Origin: Sphagnum magellanicum
Lineage: Eukaryota; Streptophyta; Sphagnopsida; Sphagnales; Sphagnaceae
Assembly: GCA_021904315.1 (NCBI GenBank)
Contig: CM038921.1
Coordinates: forward strand, 9,206,146-9,270,145
Length of the DNA: 64,000 bases
Direction: 5' to 3'
The notes below the pieces were generated by a model. The model was not told the origin of the DNA and searched no databases. It worked only from the letters and a program-made list of their open reading frames with translations. Below are positions 60,960 to 64,000 of this stretch, one piece after another; the first letter of the stretch is position 1, and each line of letters begins with the position of its first letter. The translations under genes and the position numbers were made by a program.

Positions 60960-61500
60960 TACAAGCATCGCCTACCCTAAACCACCCAGACTGGTACTCC
61001 CTTCCTCCCTTCAGGATTCGTCGTCATCATCACCTTCTTCTTCTTCTTCTTCTTCTCCAGATTTGTAATCTCCAATACACACTCGTTGTAATCGCTGCAC
61101 ACACAACACCTCGTCAGTCCCCCCACCTTCCATGCGGTACTATTCATTCTATAACACTGTTGAATAGACTGTCATTCTGTTGTTGTTGGAAGGCATTGGA
61201 ATAATGCATGCTACCTCCTGTAGTGTTATTGCTGGCAGCAGCAGCTAGCAGCCGCGATTTAGTCCTTACTTTCACCTACTGCATAGCTCCTTTTGGAATT
61301 CAGGTTCACATGTCCTTCGCTGTGTCCAGCTCAAGTATAACGTGTACTGTACGTGTCGTTGCAGCTAAAAGGACAACAAGCGACGGCCCACACACAACAA
61401 GGAGAAGCCTTAGAGAGGAAGGGAGTAGTCAGGGACCACAGCAAAGTTCCTGAACAACGATGACAAAGTTAGTTTCCTTCATGGTAGGCCCTGCATCTTG
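60960..61500 (+). promoter_or_regulatory. GC-richer, CT-repeat-bearing region, possible 5' end of a plus-strand gene
   Basis: ACCCTAAACC at 60972-60981, a (CTT)n tract at 61032-61055 and local CpG richness resemble a plant transcription start region and 5' UTR. The open frame at 61208-61453 (MLPPVVLLLAAAASSRDLVL...) has no recognised family, and its Ala-rich start may be compositional. Any further exons would be beyond what I can identify. Confidence 0.25.
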
Positions 61501-61509
61501 AATTAATTG

Positions 61510-64000
61510 CCCAAGACCTGATGATTTCCAGGCTTCAAAATTCTTTTCTTTTTAAAGTTATCGCAGCAGCAGCAGCCGCCTCCACCCTCCTCAGTATGTC
61601 CTGCAAGAGTATTTCTCACGTCCAAGATTAGTTATTTAACTTTTTCTCAACTTCAGTCCTCACCCAGAAAACTCGAAACTCAGACTGCAAAAGGTATGAG
61701 ACTACTAATAACAACCCACCTGGACCAATCAAACCATCTAGCCAATCAACAGCAGGTGTAAGGCTTTGCTGTGCCTTTTGCCAGCCTCAGCATTCTGTGC
61801 TGAAATACTGGGACAAGAACCCTTCTGTTGAGCCAAACCGGCATTTTTAGGCCTATTCTTCATCCAAAAGTTGTGCAGAATATATACTGGAGTTGCTCAT
61901 ATGGGCTTACATCATTTGCTCCTCTTTTGCCTAAGAGCGTGGGTAACAATTGCTTGATGGGAACTTGATGGGAACACATTGGGAATGTAACAAATCCAGA
62001 AGATCCCCCCCCCCCTCCCTTCTCTCTTTTCCAAACTGAAAAAAACTGGGTCTTTCCAAGGGTGCATGGTGTATCACCTCATTGGCCAAGTAAAATTACT
62101 ATTCCTAACTCTTTTCATCAATCATTTGTGCCTAGGCTAATGCCAGCCTCTTTGTTCATGGGTATCTATTGACATTTGCAAATGGACTCACTATGGATGA
62201 GATTTTTTTTGAGTGCTCATTTCACTAGCTCCAGCCTTCTTTTTTCTTTTCTCAAGGGCTTATTTGACTTGCTCTGGTCATGGGTTTTCTCCCCCTTAAG
62301 TGCCCTTTTCACGTGGTATGGTCTTTCATTCACACATGAATTCACTCACTTCACTTTTATCAATGATCAATTTCCCATCATCCGTACTGGTTCAAATCAT
62401 GTTTTTGTGTAATGTAAAGCTTGAGGGGAGACACTAAACACCCCCCTAATGAGCTCTTTTCACAAAGTCCATTTATAGACTGTTGTGTCTACTCAAGAGT
62501 GGAGCAATCCTACACCTTCTTATAGGTGGATTTCAAGAGGAGCCTTTCTCACTTCTAAAAGTGAAAAATGTTTTGTTGGGTTTGCTGTTGATTTCAGTTT
62601 AGGAACCTGGTTACCAAGCCAACAAAGTGGAAACACAATTTGCAATAAACATTTCTTGGGTTCAAAGACAACAATGTCCATTACATGCCAAATTGAGATC
62701 AAAACGTTCTAAGATGAGAAATCCATAGAGAAGAGAGGAAAATTGATTATTGGTAAGTTTGAGTCAAATACACTAAGGTTGCACACACAAGCCGGGTGTT
62801 TGTCCACATGGGAACTAATGTTCTGTGCATATATCCGTGGATATATTAAATTTCTGGAATAGTCTTTTGGCCAACAGTTTCAACTCTTGCATCAACTGCA
62901 TATTTCAACATACATCTACCATATTTTTAATGGAAAAAGGGACAGAAACTCAAACACAACCTTATTATATGGAAAGCAAAGACATCAGCACAAAACAATG
63001 AAAATTGGCAAAAAGGTCTGGGTCAATGCTATGCTATGAACACATGTATTGGCTAGTTGATCTTTGGGTAAAACCCCTCAGCTACATACCTACTTCCATG
63101 CAAAACTTTAACAAAATTTTATACAATAGTCTAGTTGAATATCTCAAATGTATCATGTTGGAAAAGGGTGGGTCTAAGAACAAGTTAAATGTATCTCACA
63201 TGTCTGTATTAATCTACTCAATACAAGAGACCTTGAATGCTTGCTTTCAGCTGAGGTCTCAATTCACAATCTATATTGTAACAAACACTTAAATATTTTC
63301 TTTTAACTTAGAGTTGGAAGTCAGATCTATATAGTGAACCACACGTAATGTTCATGACAACTGTTCCTTACCGGAAATCACACCAAGTACGATTGTTGCT
63401 TTGAAATGAGAAGATTTTGACATCGAAAATGGAAAGTACTCAAAGTTCTTATCCAATAAGTTATTCAAAAGAAGGCCATTGGGGTGCTTTGCCTTGTGAT
63501 ACTAACAACTCTTGTCTGGACCAGTTTTGGAGAAAAATCAATTTCACTTCTTTGTCCCCCTCCTCCTTCCATCTTTTTCTTTTCCACTTTTGCCATTAGT
63601 TCCTTGTTTTGATGAAACTGGTTGTTCTTGCACCCAGTTCAAAAGACTTTGGGAATTGCTCTAATGAATTAGGTGTAACATTTACATTTGTTAGTCATCA
63701 AGGTCACGATGCACAAGAAATTAGAATATCAAATAAACAATGTCATTGTCAAAAGCAACACTTTGACAATGCAACACTTCCGCACTTAGTGTGAGCATCA
63801 AATAGTGCCTAGGCCCTATAGAAAGAAAAACTGAAATCAAGTACAACAAATTATTGGACTGGAAACCTTCAAGTTGTTGGAGGTTAACGCTACAAAGTGT
63901 AATGTTCATAATGCCATTAGTTGGTGTGGACATGCACATTTGCATCTCCAAACTAATGCCACGTTTTAATATGCTTTAGAAGCACATAAAATAGAGTTTG
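61510..64000. other. Intergenic or intronic DNA, no assignable gene
   Basis: Mixed composition with a C-run at 62006-62016. ORFs of 60-95 codons (e.g. 62485-62712, 63005-63292 plus) show no firm motif. If the region at 61 kb is a gene start, this could be a long first intron. Confidence 0.35.

Noticed and set aside
63005-63292. Possible retroelement fragment (LWVKPLSYIPTSMQNFNKIL)
   Set aside because: The resemblance to reverse transcriptase linker sequence is too weak, with no neighbouring RT motif.
1-64000. CRISPR arrays, bacterial operons, tRNA or rRNA genes
   Set aside because: Tandem repeats here lack spacer structure, the genes are spliced and plant-like, and no tRNA cloverleaf or rRNA core was recognised.

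Overview
The window is nuclear DNA of a land plant. It carries spliced genes with GT/AG introns whose products match plant families, separated by long, very AT-rich, CpG-poor tracts full of decayed class II transposons. The long introns, the transposon load and the interstitial TTTAGGG/CCCTAAA repeats fit a large genome, such as a fern, another non-seed plant or a gymnosperm. The lineage is inference; I could not fix the species.

Three host genes can be reconstructed. (1) At 1-1911 (-) lie six exons of the N-terminal half of a DUF21 (CNNM/CorC-like, normally DUF21 plus CBS pair) membrane protein; the gene runs off the left edge. (2) At 21079-24047 (-) is a complete five-exon rhodanese/UPF0176 (TrhO-like, plant STR7/STR8-like) protein of 539 codons, all introns phase 0. 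(3) At 40814-46347 (+) is a complete five-exon type II metacaspase of 440 codons, with catalytic His99 and Cys151, a (GA)28 tract touching its start codon and a 2.4-kb second intron that holds a decayed reverse transcriptase.

The rest is mobile-element territory. From about 15.7 kb down to 4.96 kb on the minus strand I read a dead Helitron: an RPA-like single-stranded-DNA-binding ORF (split and frameshifted), then one long broken frame with an OTU-like N-terminus, a Helitron N-terminal region, a HUH/Y2 Rep and a Pif1-type helicase. Nested in it are a palindromic minisatellite (12995-14640) and, inside that, a GC-richer 0.8-kb element whose older, CpG-depleted relative lies inverted at 51.6-52.1 kb. 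Two 2.6-kb CACTA-like elements lie in direct orientation at 31.36-33.96 and 36.31-38.90 kb. A hAT transposase pseudogene occupies 55.5-57.9 kb (-), and a TIR-flanked MITE sits at about 60.2-60.5 kb.

Other structure includes a 75-bp tandem repeat (39.2 kb), a three-unit tandem repeat with hairpins and a shared open frame (29.3-30.15 kb), a long imperfect hairpin (48.5 kb), a 44-nt poly(A) tract (16.62 kb) and unassigned exon-like fragments at 24.7-25.5, 52.2-52.9, 54.1-55.1, 59.6 and 61.0-61.5 kb. All identifications rest on reading translations by eye; no database search was possible.
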